Virus record (IMG/VR): IMGVR_UViG_3300030117_004193
Location: 1-42,771 of that record
From: a virus
DNA length: 42,771 bases
Strand: one strand, 5' to 3'
The notes beneath the pieces are model-generated. The model did not search any database and was not told the DNA's origin. It was given only the letters and a program-made list of their open reading frames with translations. This document shows, piece after piece, positions 33,173 through 42,187 of the stretch. Positions within the stretch are counted from its first letter, which is position 1, and every line of letters starts with the position of its first letter. A program made the translations under genes and the position numbers.

Positions 33173-34621
33173 TTAAGAAGTTAGTAACATAAAGTTATTA
33201 GCACCTTGTGTAACTAAACATCTTTCTGATAAATAGTGAACTTCCATCGCATCTAAATCAGAGCTGAAGTTTCCTCCAACTGATCCAGTTGTCCAAGATT
33301 TCATTTTTCTATCATCAGCTGCCGAAGCTCTATATCTTACGTGTAAGAAAGGTCTTTTAATGTTTTTACCAAGTGTTTGGTCATAAACAGTAGAAGTACC
33401 TGCTGGTATAATAATACCTCTTATATCGTCTTCAATAATACCTCTTGTTGAGCCGTCATTTAAGTATTTCCAGTCACTTTTGTAGAAGTCATAAGAACCT
33501 CTTCTGAAACCAGAAAAACCTAAGTTAAGCGCCATATCTTCGCTGTTAGAGAATACACCGTAAGATGTACCACCTGCACCGTAAGAATTTTGCGTTGCTA
33601 ACATATCATCAATCGCTAGAGCTACTTCTCTGTTGATGTATAACATGTTTTCTTCGATTGCACCTTGAGCATCAAACTTCTTTAAAATGTTATCAAACGA
33701 TCCTAAATCATCTGTAGCTGAAGTACCAGCGATACCAGTTGTAATGTGACCTCTTGCAGTTACTGCTGCAAAAAGACCTTCTGTACCTGCTGTGTCATTA
33801 GCACCTGCTGTACCTAGTAATGAGTCAACACCACCAGTAGATTTTGCTAATTCACCTTCAACCATTGCCATTTCAAGGTTGTCCTCGAATCTTTGTCTTG
33901 TGTCACCTTCAGCTTTTAAGTACCATAGGTAACCTGTTTGTCCTTGCTCTCCTGTTACTTCAACCCAACCAATTTGAGAAGTATCAGATCCTGAAACCTC
34001 ATACTTATCTTTAATTATAATTGGCTTGTTAGTTAATGAAGCGAAAGAAGGCTGTACCGCGTTAGTCATTCCGCTAGTTCCTTTCTTAAATTCAGAACCA
34101 AATACGAAAAAGTCACACGTTGCACTACCACTATCATCAGCGGTTGTGAATCCAGATACTGCACCAACTGTTGCACCTCCTGAATAAGGAATTGCTGTTA
34201 GTGTAGTATTGTCTGATGCTACTGCAGAAACGTATGCTTTAATTACTGTAGGAGAAGTTTGGTTATCGCTTAATACGATAGTTTGACCAACTCTTACTGC
34301 ATGAGTTCCTGAAGATGCGATTGTAATTACACCTGCGTTCGTTACAGAAGCACCTGTGTAAAATAAGTGTAGTCTACCTTGCTCAGACCAAACTACTTGG
34401 TCAGAAGTCATAGGCATTTCAGCACCTACCATTCTTAAGAAAGAAGCTACGGATCTGTTACCAAATACCTCTACTTCTTGCTCATACAAATCTGGTAGAT
34501 ATTGCTGAGACCAGTCATTCGAACCACCTGTAAATGATAGATAGTTAGAAGACAGTGTTTGTTTAGCTGGAGCTGGTGTTGAATTCAACGAGCCCCCAGC
34601 CGTTGGAGTTATTGCTGCCAT
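33173..34621 (-). CDS. Major capsid protein, HK97-type (predicted), 482 aa
   Basis: Forms the icosahedral shell. It is placed after the scaffold-like gene and has the expected size. The N-terminus is flexible (TPTAGGSLNSTPAPAKQ). A long amphipathic segment SQQYLPDLYEQEVEVFGNRS and VVWSEQGRLH precede a Thr/Ser/Val-rich insertion at about 90-165. Later parts carry GAIEENMLYINREVALAIDD and the C-terminal HYLSERCLVTQGANNFMLL. Codon use is more balanced and GC-richer than most neighbours, as expected for the most expressed gene. Followed by a strong hairpin. Confidence 0.87.
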   Translation of the reverse strand: MAAITPTAGGSLNSTPAPAKQTLSSNYLSFTGGSNDWSQQYLPDLYEQEVEVFGNRSVASFLRMVGAEMPMTSDQVVWSEQGRLHLFYTGASVTNAGVITIASSGTHAVRVGQTIVLSDNQTSPTVIKAYVSAVASDNTTLTAIPYSGGATVGAVSGFTTADDSGSATCDFFVFGSEFKKGTSGMTNAVQPSFASLTNKPIIIKDKYEVSGSDTSQIGWVEVTGEQGQTGYLWYLKAEGDTRQRFEDNLEMAMVEGELAKSTGGVDSLLGTAGANDTAGTEGLFAAVTARGHITTGIAGTSATDDLGSFDNILKKFDAQGAIEENMLYINREVALAIDDMLATQNSYGAGGTSYGVFSNSEDMALNLGFSGFRRGSYDFYKSDWKYLNDGSTRGIIEDDIRGIIIPAGTSTVYDQTLGKNIKRPFLHVRYRASAADDRKMKSWTTGSVGGNFSSDLDAMEVHYLSERCLVTQGANNFMLLTS

Positions 34622-34644
34622 TTTGTTTTTTTATTTTTAAATTA

Positions 34645-35883
34645 TTATTGTTTAAGTTTTATCCTTAACTTTGAACTATCATCACCAGAAATTGCTCTTA
34701 CTTTTAATCCTCCGGTTTCAACAACGCCCCCTTTACGTGGTTCCATATTAATATTTTTTGATTCCGCGTTAAGTTGTTTTATTGCGTCTGCTTTACCTTG
34801 CTCATAAAAATGATTAGCAATTGCATCTGCATTGTCTGCAACAAAAAGTGCTTTATGATAGCCTCCCGCATCTTGTAACATATTATCCTCATTTATGTAT
34901 TTGTTTAATATATTTAAAATATCAGATTGTCTATCTTTAGTTTGCTGCTTATCTTTAACATTGTATCTATATTTTTTATCTCCAACTTTAAACTCAAAAC
35001 CTTTGAATTCATCTGAAAAGATTTTGTTAGATTCATTGTTAAAATGATTAGCTCTTTTTTCTTGCAGCTTTTGCTGTTCTAATTGTTCATTATTATAGGA
35101 ATTGAAAAACTCTATAGCTTTTTGTTGATCTGAAGATAACTTAGAACCCAACTTGACTTCTTCGTAATATTTATTCTTCATTCCTTCCAAATAGCTTTTA
35201 GCTTTTGCAATTTCTTCTTTATAGGCTAATTTTTTTCGCCTAATATCTATTTCTTCATCAACCTCTTCATTAAATGAAAAGTTATCTTCAATTAAAAAAT
35301 CTATTTCATCTTTTGATAAATGTGATTTAGTTTGAGTATAATATTGATATAAAATAGTTGAATCTTCCATGCTAGAATAATCTTGATTAATTTTTACATA
35401 ATCTTCTAGCGTTCCACCAGTTTCATTCATAAAATCTACAACTTTTTGAATGTTTTCTGGTAATTCTGTAGCTGTATCTTGTGCTGTTTGTACAGCTTCT
35501 TCTATTTCTTGCTTTAGTTCTTCAACTTCAGCTTCTTGTTTAGGTTCCTCTTTTTGCTTTGATTCTTCCTCTTCAATAACTTCTTCTAAAGTTACTTGCG
35601 TTTCTTCTTCTTCCTTTTCACTTTCTCCGGAAGACTCTTCAGGCTGCGTTTGGTTTTCTTCTTGAACCTCTTCGCTAGCTTCGGATCCGTCGCGTACAGG
35701 AACCTCATCTGTGCTTTGCTCTTGAACGGCATCTGTTTCTTCTTTTATAGGTTGTCTTAAATCTACTTTGGTTATTGTTTCCTCACCAATATCAGCACCT
35801 ATTTTTTTAAGTGCTACAGTTTCTTTTTCAGCTGCAGATGGATTTTCATCTTCTACAACTTGTGCTTTAATTTCTTCTGACAT
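34645..35883 (-). CDS. Acidic scaffold-like protein, 412 aa
   Basis: The N-terminal 130 residues are extremely Glu/Gln-rich and disordered, followed by helical coiled-coil-like regions (about 195-300). It ends with a short basic tail (SKLRIKLKQ). Acidic, helical proteins with a basic end between portal and capsid genes are the typical scaffold, whose basic tail binds the capsid protein during assembly. No enzymatic motif. Confidence 0.75.
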   Translation of the reverse strand: MSEEIKAQVVEDENPSAAEKETVALKKIGADIGEETITKVDLRQPIKEETDAVQEQSTDEVPVRDGSEASEEVQEENQTQPEESSGESEKEEEETQVTLEEVIEEEESKQKEEPKQEAEVEELKQEIEEAVQTAQDTATELPENIQKVVDFMNETGGTLEDYVKINQDYSSMEDSTILYQYYTQTKSHLSKDEIDFLIEDNFSFNEEVDEEIDIRRKKLAYKEEIAKAKSYLEGMKNKYYEEVKLGSKLSSDQQKAIEFFNSYNNEQLEQQKLQEKRANHFNNESNKIFSDEFKGFEFKVGDKKYRYNVKDKQQTKDRQSDILNILNKYINEDNMLQDAGGYHKALFVADNADAIANHFYEQGKADAIKQLNAESKNINMEPRKGGVVETGGLKVRAISGDDSSKLRIKLKQ

Positions 35884-35930
35884 AATATAATATAATTATT
35901 GTATTCTTTAAAAAGGTAGAATACTTAACC

Positions 35931-36248
35931 TTAAATTCCTTGATATGCAACTATAGTTCCAGAGTTTACATCAATTTCAGTCCAACGACCATAAATTGTA
36001 CAACCTTTAGGAAATGTTACACTATCAACTACAAGTCCGTTTGAACCTGCGCCAGCGCCTTCTGTGTTTACGTAAGCTGTTGCGCTTTCAGCAACTAATC
36101 CGCTTGCAGCATCAAATACTGTATCAGATAACATTGTTATTGCAACAAATACATTACCTGTTGCGGGAGTTATTGCATCTGAACTTGCTGTTGTGTATAC
36201 TGAACCGTTTATACTACCAGTCCAATCGTTTCTTGGTATTTTACTCAT
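35931..36248 (-). CDS. Small beta-rich head decoration-like protein, 105 aa
   Basis: Starts MSKIPRNDWTGSINGSVYTT and ends TFPKGCTIYGRWTEIDVNSG plus a short tail; the middle is Val/Thr/Ala/Ser-rich (VFVAITMLSDTVFDAASG). It looks like a compact beta sandwich and lies between the portal and scaffold genes. A capsid decoration or minor head protein is likely; not confirmed. Confidence 0.6.
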   Translation of the reverse strand: MSKIPRNDWTGSINGSVYTTASSDAITPATGNVFVAITMLSDTVFDAASGLVAESATAYVNTEGAGAGSNGLVVDSVTFPKGCTIYGRWTEIDVNSGTIVAYQGI

Positions 36249-36265
36249 TGTTTATTATTTATTTA

Positions 36266-38683
36266 TTATCTTGGTTCAAATTGTTCTAAACCAAATCCAC
36301 CTAAATTATCAAATCCTGATGATTCAAAGTTTTTTGGTGGTTTATTGTTTTTTCTTTGATCTATTAATTCAGACTGTTGTGAAGCCTGTATTTTTGTTCT
36401 TTCGTCTTTTCTATCTTCTTTAAACTTCTCTTTATCTTTAATTACCTGTAAATCTGCACCTTTAAGCTGCATATTAAAATCAAATTCTTTTTGCATTAAC
36501 TTAATTTTAATTTCTGCTTCTTTTTGAAGTTTTTGAGCATCTAACTGGGCTTGTACTTGCGCTAATTGAGCCTTTTGCTGTGTTATTGCTTGTTGCTTTT
36601 GAACATCTGCTTGTGCTGCCGCTTGTGCTGCTTGTGCATTTGATGCAGCTTGCATTTGTATATTTTCTTGTTGTATAGCTCTATCTTGCTCGAACTTTCT
36701 TCTTCTTTTTAATTTTAATAATTGATTTGCAAGTTTTAAATTTTTAACTTCTCTTATATCAATTGCATCTTCTAAATTAATTTGTTCTTTTTGTAAAGAT
36801 ACTTGTATATTATTTTCTAATAACTGTTTTTCTTCTTCGTCTGGAGAAAGCTCTAAAAATATACCAAAGTCATGTAATTGTAATTCACTCATTTCTGATA
36901 ATGTAGCTACGTTAAATTTACCTATGCTTTGTATAAAAGATTCTTTAGTTGGCCCGTATTCTAATACATCAGATATTCTAAGCGATATAGCCTCTGCTGT
37001 TTTTAATGTTAAAAATAATCCGCTTTGTAATATATGCCTAGTTGCAGTATTTGAATTAGCTGCTGCTAATTTTTGTAATCCTACTAATGCATTTTTATCA
37101 GGTGTTGAACCATCTCTTGCTTCATTTAAACCTGTAACGTCACGCATTCCTTGTAGATAATAATTATAAGCCGTAATTAAACTACTAATCTTACCGCCAC
37201 CGTTTCCTGTTTGTAATTCTTGTATTGGTACTCTTCCATTATTAAATTCACCATCTTGCGTCATTGATCTTCCAATAACAGAACCTGTTTGAAAATACAT
37301 GTTTAATGCTTCTTGCGGGTTGTAATTTGTACCATTGCCTAAATCTACTTCAGCTATACCATCAGCATCTAAATATACACCATCAGGAACCATTCTTGAT
37401 AACACTTGTTGTAATTTTAAATGCGTTAATTGTATCATATCAGCAAATGTTGTCATTCTACTAACTAATGATTCAACTTTACCTTTATACATTCTAGGCG
37501 CTACAACAGCGTAACTAAATTGAGCTTTAACAGTATTTGATTTAGGCCTTGTCATATTTTCAGCTAACTGCCAACTTAACATTTTATCTGAGCCTACTAT
37601 TTTTGCACCACAATAAATAACTTCAATTGTTCTATCAGATTTTTCAAATCTTGATCTTTGATCTTTAGGAGGATTAAAAGTGTCTTCCTTAGCTAAAGCT
37701 TTTTTACCACCAGTTGCTGTTTCTTTAATTTTGTATACTTGATCTCTATAAGTTTTATATTCAAAATAAAGTACATATGCGTAAGAAAAATCTTCAGCAT
37801 CTGCAGCTGCATAAGATTTATTATGTAGCTTTACATTAGTTCCTTGACCTTCAACATATTTTTTAATATCTTCATCTGTTAAATCAGGATATTGTTTTTT
37901 TAAATCAACTAAAGATACTTTTCTAATTTCACCTATATAATATATATCATCAAAATAAGGTGATTCAGTATATGAATAAACTAAATCGGCAGGATCAACA
38001 TATTTAATATTTATTCCTTCTGAATGTGTATATTCATTTTTAACTGCACCCATACCAACAACAGCTATATCATAATCAAGTCTTTTCTTTATTAAATCAT
38101 ATTTATTATGATCCATTACATTAGCAATAGCTTCTTCTTCTGCTATTTCAATTGAATCTTTATATTCAAGTTGCATATGTAATTCTAATTCTTCAGTGGT
38201 TTCTGGTAAATTATCAGGATCATTATCATATAAATTTATTCCAAACTCATCATATATAGCGTCATTAAACTCTGCAGTTTTCATGTCTTTAATTATAGAC
38301 TCAACATATTCAGTTCTTTTTTGTACAGACGAAGGGTCTTGGGAATATGCTTTTATATCATAAGTTCTTTCTGAAATACCATTTACAACTATATCTATAA
38401 ACTTTGGTATTATAGGTACAGGCTTCCAATCTAAATTTAAATATGATAAATCACCATTTATTGATAATTCATCTTTATATTTTTGAATTGATTGCTCTCC
38501 TCTAGCATATAATCTTAATCTATGAAACTGATCTCTATTAGCGTAATACTTATTAGGACCCGAATCTCTTTTAAACCATTCAGATTCTATAGCTTTTCCA
38601 ACCTCTAATCCGTATGGCTCACTTGCTTTAGTAGCATTGGAAACTGTTTGGCTTGGGAATATCCCTCTTGGTACTATATCCAT
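36266..38683 (-). CDS. Portal protein, 805 aa
   Basis: Dodecameric ring at one capsid vertex through which DNA passes. Seen are QSIQKYKDELSINGDLSYLN and VPIIPKFIDIVVNGISERT near residues 65-105, a region I associate with portals of Bacteroidota podoviruses. A long central alpha/beta part follows, then a Gln/Ala-rich coiled coil at about 660-780 typical of barrel-forming portals. It starts one base after the large terminase gene ends, the usual terminase-portal order. It is large because of the C-terminal barrel. Confidence 0.88.
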   Translation of the reverse strand: MDIVPRGIFPSQTVSNATKASEPYGLEVGKAIESEWFKRDSGPNKYYANRDQFHRLRLYARGEQSIQKYKDELSINGDLSYLNLDWKPVPIIPKFIDIVVNGISERTYDIKAYSQDPSSVQKRTEYVESIIKDMKTAEFNDAIYDEFGINLYDNDPDNLPETTEELELHMQLEYKDSIEIAEEEAIANVMDHNKYDLIKKRLDYDIAVVGMGAVKNEYTHSEGINIKYVDPADLVYSYTESPYFDDIYYIGEIRKVSLVDLKKQYPDLTDEDIKKYVEGQGTNVKLHNKSYAAADAEDFSYAYVLYFEYKTYRDQVYKIKETATGGKKALAKEDTFNPPKDQRSRFEKSDRTIEVIYCGAKIVGSDKMLSWQLAENMTRPKSNTVKAQFSYAVVAPRMYKGKVESLVSRMTTFADMIQLTHLKLQQVLSRMVPDGVYLDADGIAEVDLGNGTNYNPQEALNMYFQTGSVIGRSMTQDGEFNNGRVPIQELQTGNGGGKISSLITAYNYYLQGMRDVTGLNEARDGSTPDKNALVGLQKLAAANSNTATRHILQSGLFLTLKTAEAISLRISDVLEYGPTKESFIQSIGKFNVATLSEMSELQLHDFGIFLELSPDEEEKQLLENNIQVSLQKEQINLEDAIDIREVKNLKLANQLLKLKRRRKFEQDRAIQQENIQMQAASNAQAAQAAAQADVQKQQAITQQKAQLAQVQAQLDAQKLQKEAEIKIKLMQKEFDFNMQLKGADLQVIKDKEKFKEDRKDERTKIQASQQSELIDQRKNNKPPKNFESSGFDNLGGFGLEQFEPR

Positions 38684-40900
38684 TTACTTTATTATTTTTG
38701 AAATACTTCCTTGATTATTGTATTTTTTAAAACCAAAATCTAATGTTTTAGTTGTTCTTAATTTTTTAGGTTGATACAAATGTCTATTACATGCTATTAT
38801 TGCTAACCCTGAACTTATAGACGCATCAAACTTTGTTCTATTATTTATGTTAAATTTAGACCAATCATTTAATGTGGTGTTAAAGTATATATTACCATAA
38901 TCACCGTTTTCTTGTAATCCTACATATTTATCTATATAAGATTCTATTGCTGCAGCATGTACTTGTTTAATATCTTCTGATGAGTTAGGCATTCCACCTA
39001 TTTCTCTTTCTGCTACAGATAATTTGTTTGCTGGCTTATCTGGCCTATTCATTGAATAACCCCTATATCCTCTTCTTTTTAAATAATATAATAATCTTGG
39101 TTTATTATTTTCTGCAAGAAGCGGCATGCCATAAAATACTAATGCCATTAATACATCTTCAAAAAATATTTCAGCTGTTTGTGGTCTAGCTACATATTCT
39201 AAAAAAAATGTATTTGATGGGGCATCATCCATACTAAATTTTGTTAACCCGTGCAAAGAACCTTTTGAACCGCTACCATCAGTTGTGCCTGATATATCAT
39301 ACGAGTCACATCCAAATGCTCCTATATGTTCGTTTGCAGGTTGTTTTATTCCTCTGTTCATGTGTATTTTATTTTGCATATGAACTGGAGGAACCCATGA
39401 AATGTTAAATCTGCCTTTTGTATCTGGCATAAAAATTACTTTTGAATCTTTAACACCATTTTCCCACTGAAAATTACCTTTTGATATTAATCCAGTAGAT
39501 CTAGCATTTTCATTATAATCTATTTGCTCGTATATTTTTTGTAAATTAAATATACTATTTTTTGTTTCATCTCGGAATGCATGTTCTTCTGTTCTTGGAA
39601 ACTGCCTATAAAATTCATTTAAACCATCTTGGTCATTCTTTAAACCATCTGCTTCGTTTTCCCAATGCTCTATTATACCAATGTCGATTTTATCACCATA
39701 GGGTCCTTCAATTGCAGTTTCGGGTGTGTCGAATACAGGTAATCCATAAGAATCAATGAATCCTTCGTAGTTCCATTCCATAGGTATGAACAAACTATAT
39801 AGTCCCGAGCTAGTCTGTCCATTGCGGTTTCTTTTTGTAACGTCTGAGTCATAGTATAATTTTTTAAAGTTATCTCCACCTTTATCTAAGGCATTTGAAG
39901 TAGATCCCATCATACATTTACCTATAATCCTACTTCCAAGTCTCAACGTTGTTTTTGTAACACGCCAGTTATTTAATATATTATCTGGTCTTTCCCATTT
40001 ACCAGATTCATCGTGAACAAGCAATTTTAACTTTTCACCATCATAAGAGTTATCTCCTGTGTTTTTCCAATCTATTGTTGTATCGAGCCCTTCGATCTCG
40101 TTGGCGGTGCTGGTGTTTGAGGTGGTGATGGATTTGCGGGTGAGCTTGGACGCTGGTACCCTGAAGGCAAGTTCAGTTTTTGGTCTGTCCATTCCGTCCT
40201 GTATGGGTTTGAAAAAGAACGGGTAGTGTGTTGATATGGGTACCACCTTATCGGTAAACATTTTCTTTGCATCTCCACCAGTCTTAGATAAGATCCCGAA
40301 TCTAGAATCTGACGATATTGTGGCTTGGTTAACTGTTTCAGCACTCGACATGAATGAAAATCCAGAACGCCTGTTCTTAAGGTAGCAAATTCCATAGCAT
40401 CTATCGTCTGCCTTGCAAGCTTCCCAGAATATGAAGAATAATCTGTTTGCTTCTCGAAAGTCTGGGTTCCCAACATCAATCTTGGACCACTGCAGGTAAT
40501 TGTAATGAGAGCCAGTAATATAAGTACTTTTGTTTTTATTAGTAAACCAAAAGCCTTCTTCACGTCTTGTAAACTCTTTATCAATATATTCATACCATTT
40601 ATTTTTAAACTCTACAGGATATGTTTCCCAGTTGAATATTGTTTTAATATTCTTTAGTTCTTTTGGATATTCGAATCTAGTCCACTTATTTATTTTGCTA
40701 TACACGTTTTCTTCTTTCGGTAAAGCTATCTTTAAATTTTGTATTTCGTAAACCTCTCCTATCTTACCTGTTTTACTTATAACAATAACATCATGCTCTT
40801 TGTTATAACCATACTCCCAAGCTTTCTTTTTATTTAATCTATGTATCGTGTTCTGCTTTATAGGTGTTATAACTTGATATAAAGTTTGTTTATAACTCAT
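38684..40900 (-). CDS. Large terminase subunit TerL, 738 aa
   Basis: ATP-driven DNA packaging motor with headful or site cutting. A Walker A-like stretch lies at about 174-182 (LKNRRSGFS). Walker B with the catalytic Glu is LKLLVHDESG (D297, E298), and MMGSTSNALDKGG fits the coupling motif. The C-terminal nuclease has GAFGCDSYD, LEYVARP and SIDKY-like acidic positions (YIDKY). Length is large but typical of this group. The part about 40080-40500 (residues ~134-275) is GC-richer with different codon use from its neighbours. Next to a possible small terminase and the portal. Confidence 0.92.
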   Translation of the reverse strand: MSYKQTLYQVITPIKQNTIHRLNKKKAWEYGYNKEHDVIVISKTGKIGEVYEIQNLKIALPKEENVYSKINKWTRFEYPKELKNIKTIFNWETYPVEFKNKWYEYIDKEFTRREEGFWFTNKNKSTYITGSHYNYLQWSKIDVGNPDFREANRLFFIFWEACKADDRCYGICYLKNRRSGFSFMSSAETVNQATISSDSRFGILSKTGGDAKKMFTDKVVPISTHYPFFFKPIQDGMDRPKTELAFRVPASKLTRKSITTSNTSTANEIEGLDTTIDWKNTGDNSYDGEKLKLLVHDESGKWERPDNILNNWRVTKTTLRLGSRIIGKCMMGSTSNALDKGGDNFKKLYYDSDVTKRNRNGQTSSGLYSLFIPMEWNYEGFIDSYGLPVFDTPETAIEGPYGDKIDIGIIEHWENEADGLKNDQDGLNEFYRQFPRTEEHAFRDETKNSIFNLQKIYEQIDYNENARSTGLISKGNFQWENGVKDSKVIFMPDTKGRFNISWVPPVHMQNKIHMNRGIKQPANEHIGAFGCDSYDISGTTDGSGSKGSLHGLTKFSMDDAPSNTFFLEYVARPQTAEIFFEDVLMALVFYGMPLLAENNKPRLLYYLKRRGYRGYSMNRPDKPANKLSVAEREIGGMPNSSEDIKQVHAAAIESYIDKYVGLQENGDYGNIYFNTTLNDWSKFNINNRTKFDASISSGLAIIACNRHLYQPKKLRTTKTLDFGFKKYNNQGSISKIIK

Positions 40901-41172
40901 TACTTAGATCTTTTTTCTGCAAAACCACTAAAAGCTTTTTCTTTATTTTGTAATGGTTTGTTTTCTAATAAAGCTTCTTCTGCTTGTATTCTATTAAGTA
41001 TTTCAAATGCATCGAATATAGCTAGCTTTTTAGTTGCTGCTGCATTTTTTAATCTATCTGCTGAAACATCATCTTCAGTTTCAACTATAGCTTCTTTAGC
41101 AACTTTTACAAGTTCATCAACAGCTCTATACCCAGCTCGGATTATATTCTTTTTCTTTTCCTTTATATTCAT
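40900..41172 (-). CDS. Possible small terminase subunit, 90 aa
   Basis: Helical, charged protein (KVAKEAIVETEDDVSADRLK and IFDAFEILNRIQAEEALLEN) ending in a basic tail. It shares its last base with the first base of the large terminase gene, and small terminases usually stand directly before large ones. There is no clear HTH in the sequence, so the assignment rests mainly on position and helical character. Confidence 0.5.
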   Translation of the reverse strand: MNIKEKKKNIIRAGYRAVDELVKVAKEAIVETEDDVSADRLKNAAATKKLAIFDAFEILNRIQAEEALLENKPLQNKEKAFSGFAEKRSK

Positions 41173-41713
41173 ATTTAATTGAAATTTCTTTTGTCATTAC
41201 CCTATATAGCTTTTCACCATTTATTATAAATTCATATTCACTCCAGGGTGTAAAACCAACTTTATCACCTATTTGTAATAAATTTGAATTATCAGTATAC
41301 TTTACAATACCTGTTAAAGACTGTTCCTTCTCAATTGAAAAATCGTCTTCGTTTGCCAAGGGTGCGACGAAACAATAACCTTCATTCGCTTTCCAATCTT
41401 TATTATCTTTATAAAGAAATATTTGATCAAATTCACAGAAGTATAAATTATCTTTGAAATAACTTTTGCTATTTCTTTCAATACCTCTAACGTCATACCA
41501 ACGACGAAATATATTATGATGCACATAAAGCTCAGTGCCTCTAGTAAGATTGCTGCCATTTGTTATTGGGGTTTCATGTATTATAGCTTGCCTACTTATG
41601 AACTTATGATCCGAAATATCTGTATTTAAAATTAATTCTGTATCATTAATTTTTTTAGTATTGTCGTATCTTTTATTTTTTGGTTTTATTAAAAAATTAT
41701 ATATAGGTTTCAT
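41126..41713 (-). CDS. Tandem GroES-like (Cpn10) co-chaperonin-type protein, 195 aa
   Basis: Two similar halves each resemble a Cpn10 barrel. The first begins MKPIYNFLIKPK and ends NLTRGTELYVHHN and DQIFLYKD. The second begins EGYCFVAPL and contains LTGIVKYT, LLQIGDKVGFTP and INGEKLYRVMTKEI. The order of strand motif, GIV motif, GDxVxF motif and a final Lys-Tyr-Arg/Ile strand is that of GroES. T4 gp31 shows phages can encode GroES substitutes for capsid folding. Located in the assembly block. It could instead be another small barrel structural protein. Confidence 0.6.
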   Translation of the reverse strand: MKPIYNFLIKPKNKRYDNTKKINDTELILNTDISDHKFISRQAIIHETPITNGSNLTRGTELYVHHNIFRRWYDVRGIERNSKSYFKDNLYFCEFDQIFLYKDNKDWKANEGYCFVAPLANEDDFSIEKEQSLTGIVKYTDNSNLLQIGDKVGFTPWSEYEFIINGEKLYRVMTKEISIKYEYKGKEKEYNPSWV

Positions 41714-41934
41714 TAATATTCAAGATTAAACTCTACTGATATTGCCATGTTTTTATTAAAATCTTTCCAAGGTAATACATCATTACCTTTTCTGATATAT
41801 ATAGAATACTTATCATCTTCTTCTATTATATCGCATATTTTATGTCCACCGTAAACTTCTTGACCTACAGCGTAATGCATAGCGTTATCTTTATAGTCTT
41901 TTCCTATACTAATTTTTCTTATTAGCTTGCTCAT
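41713..41934 (-). CDS. Small beta-rich hypothetical protein, 73 aa
   Basis: Starts MSKLIRKISIGKDYKDNAMH and contains YAVGQEVYGGHKICDIIEED, then KYSIYIRKGNDVLPWKDF. It reads as an SH3- or barrel-like small domain. It shares its last base with the first base of the tandem GroES-like gene, so the two are probably coupled. Function unknown. Confidence 0.6.
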   Translation of the reverse strand: MSKLIRKISIGKDYKDNAMHYAVGQEVYGGHKICDIIEEDDKYSIYIRKGNDVLPWKDFNKNMAISVEFNLEY

Positions 41935-42160
41935 TATCTTGTTGCTTTTCTATCTCTCCAGTTTTAACGTCAACTGTTATATTGCCATATTTTTCCTGAA
42001 GTTCTTTTTTTAACTCATTTAATTTTATTTCTTGTTGCGAATAAGCATGAGCTAACTTATGATTATTAATTGTATTTTTTGCTATTTCTGTTTGAAGATC
42101 AGTAATAAAACTACTAATCTTTTGCAATTCTTCTAATTGTTTTTTATTTATTTTTTTCAT
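41909..42160 (-). CDS. Small coiled-coil hypothetical protein, 83 aa
   Basis: Almost entirely a long helix with Lys/Glu/Gln/Asn bias (KKQLEELQKISSFITDLQTE, then QQEIKLNELKKELQEKYG). It is followed by a short tail and overlaps the next gene by 26 bases. Likely a coiled-coil accessory or assembly protein; no specific function recognised. Confidence 0.55.
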   Translation of the reverse strand: MKKINKKQLEELQKISSFITDLQTEIAKNTINNHKLAHAYSQQEIKLNELKKELQEKYGNITVDVKTGEIEKQQDNEQANKKN

Positions 42161-42187
42161 ATTTATTTAATTTAATTTAACTTAATT

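Noticed and set aside
40072-40593. Frame of 173 codons on the minus strand inside terL as a gene
   Set aside because: It lies entirely inside the well-supported terminase gene in another frame, and the local GC shift explains the lack of stops; listed only as a finding.
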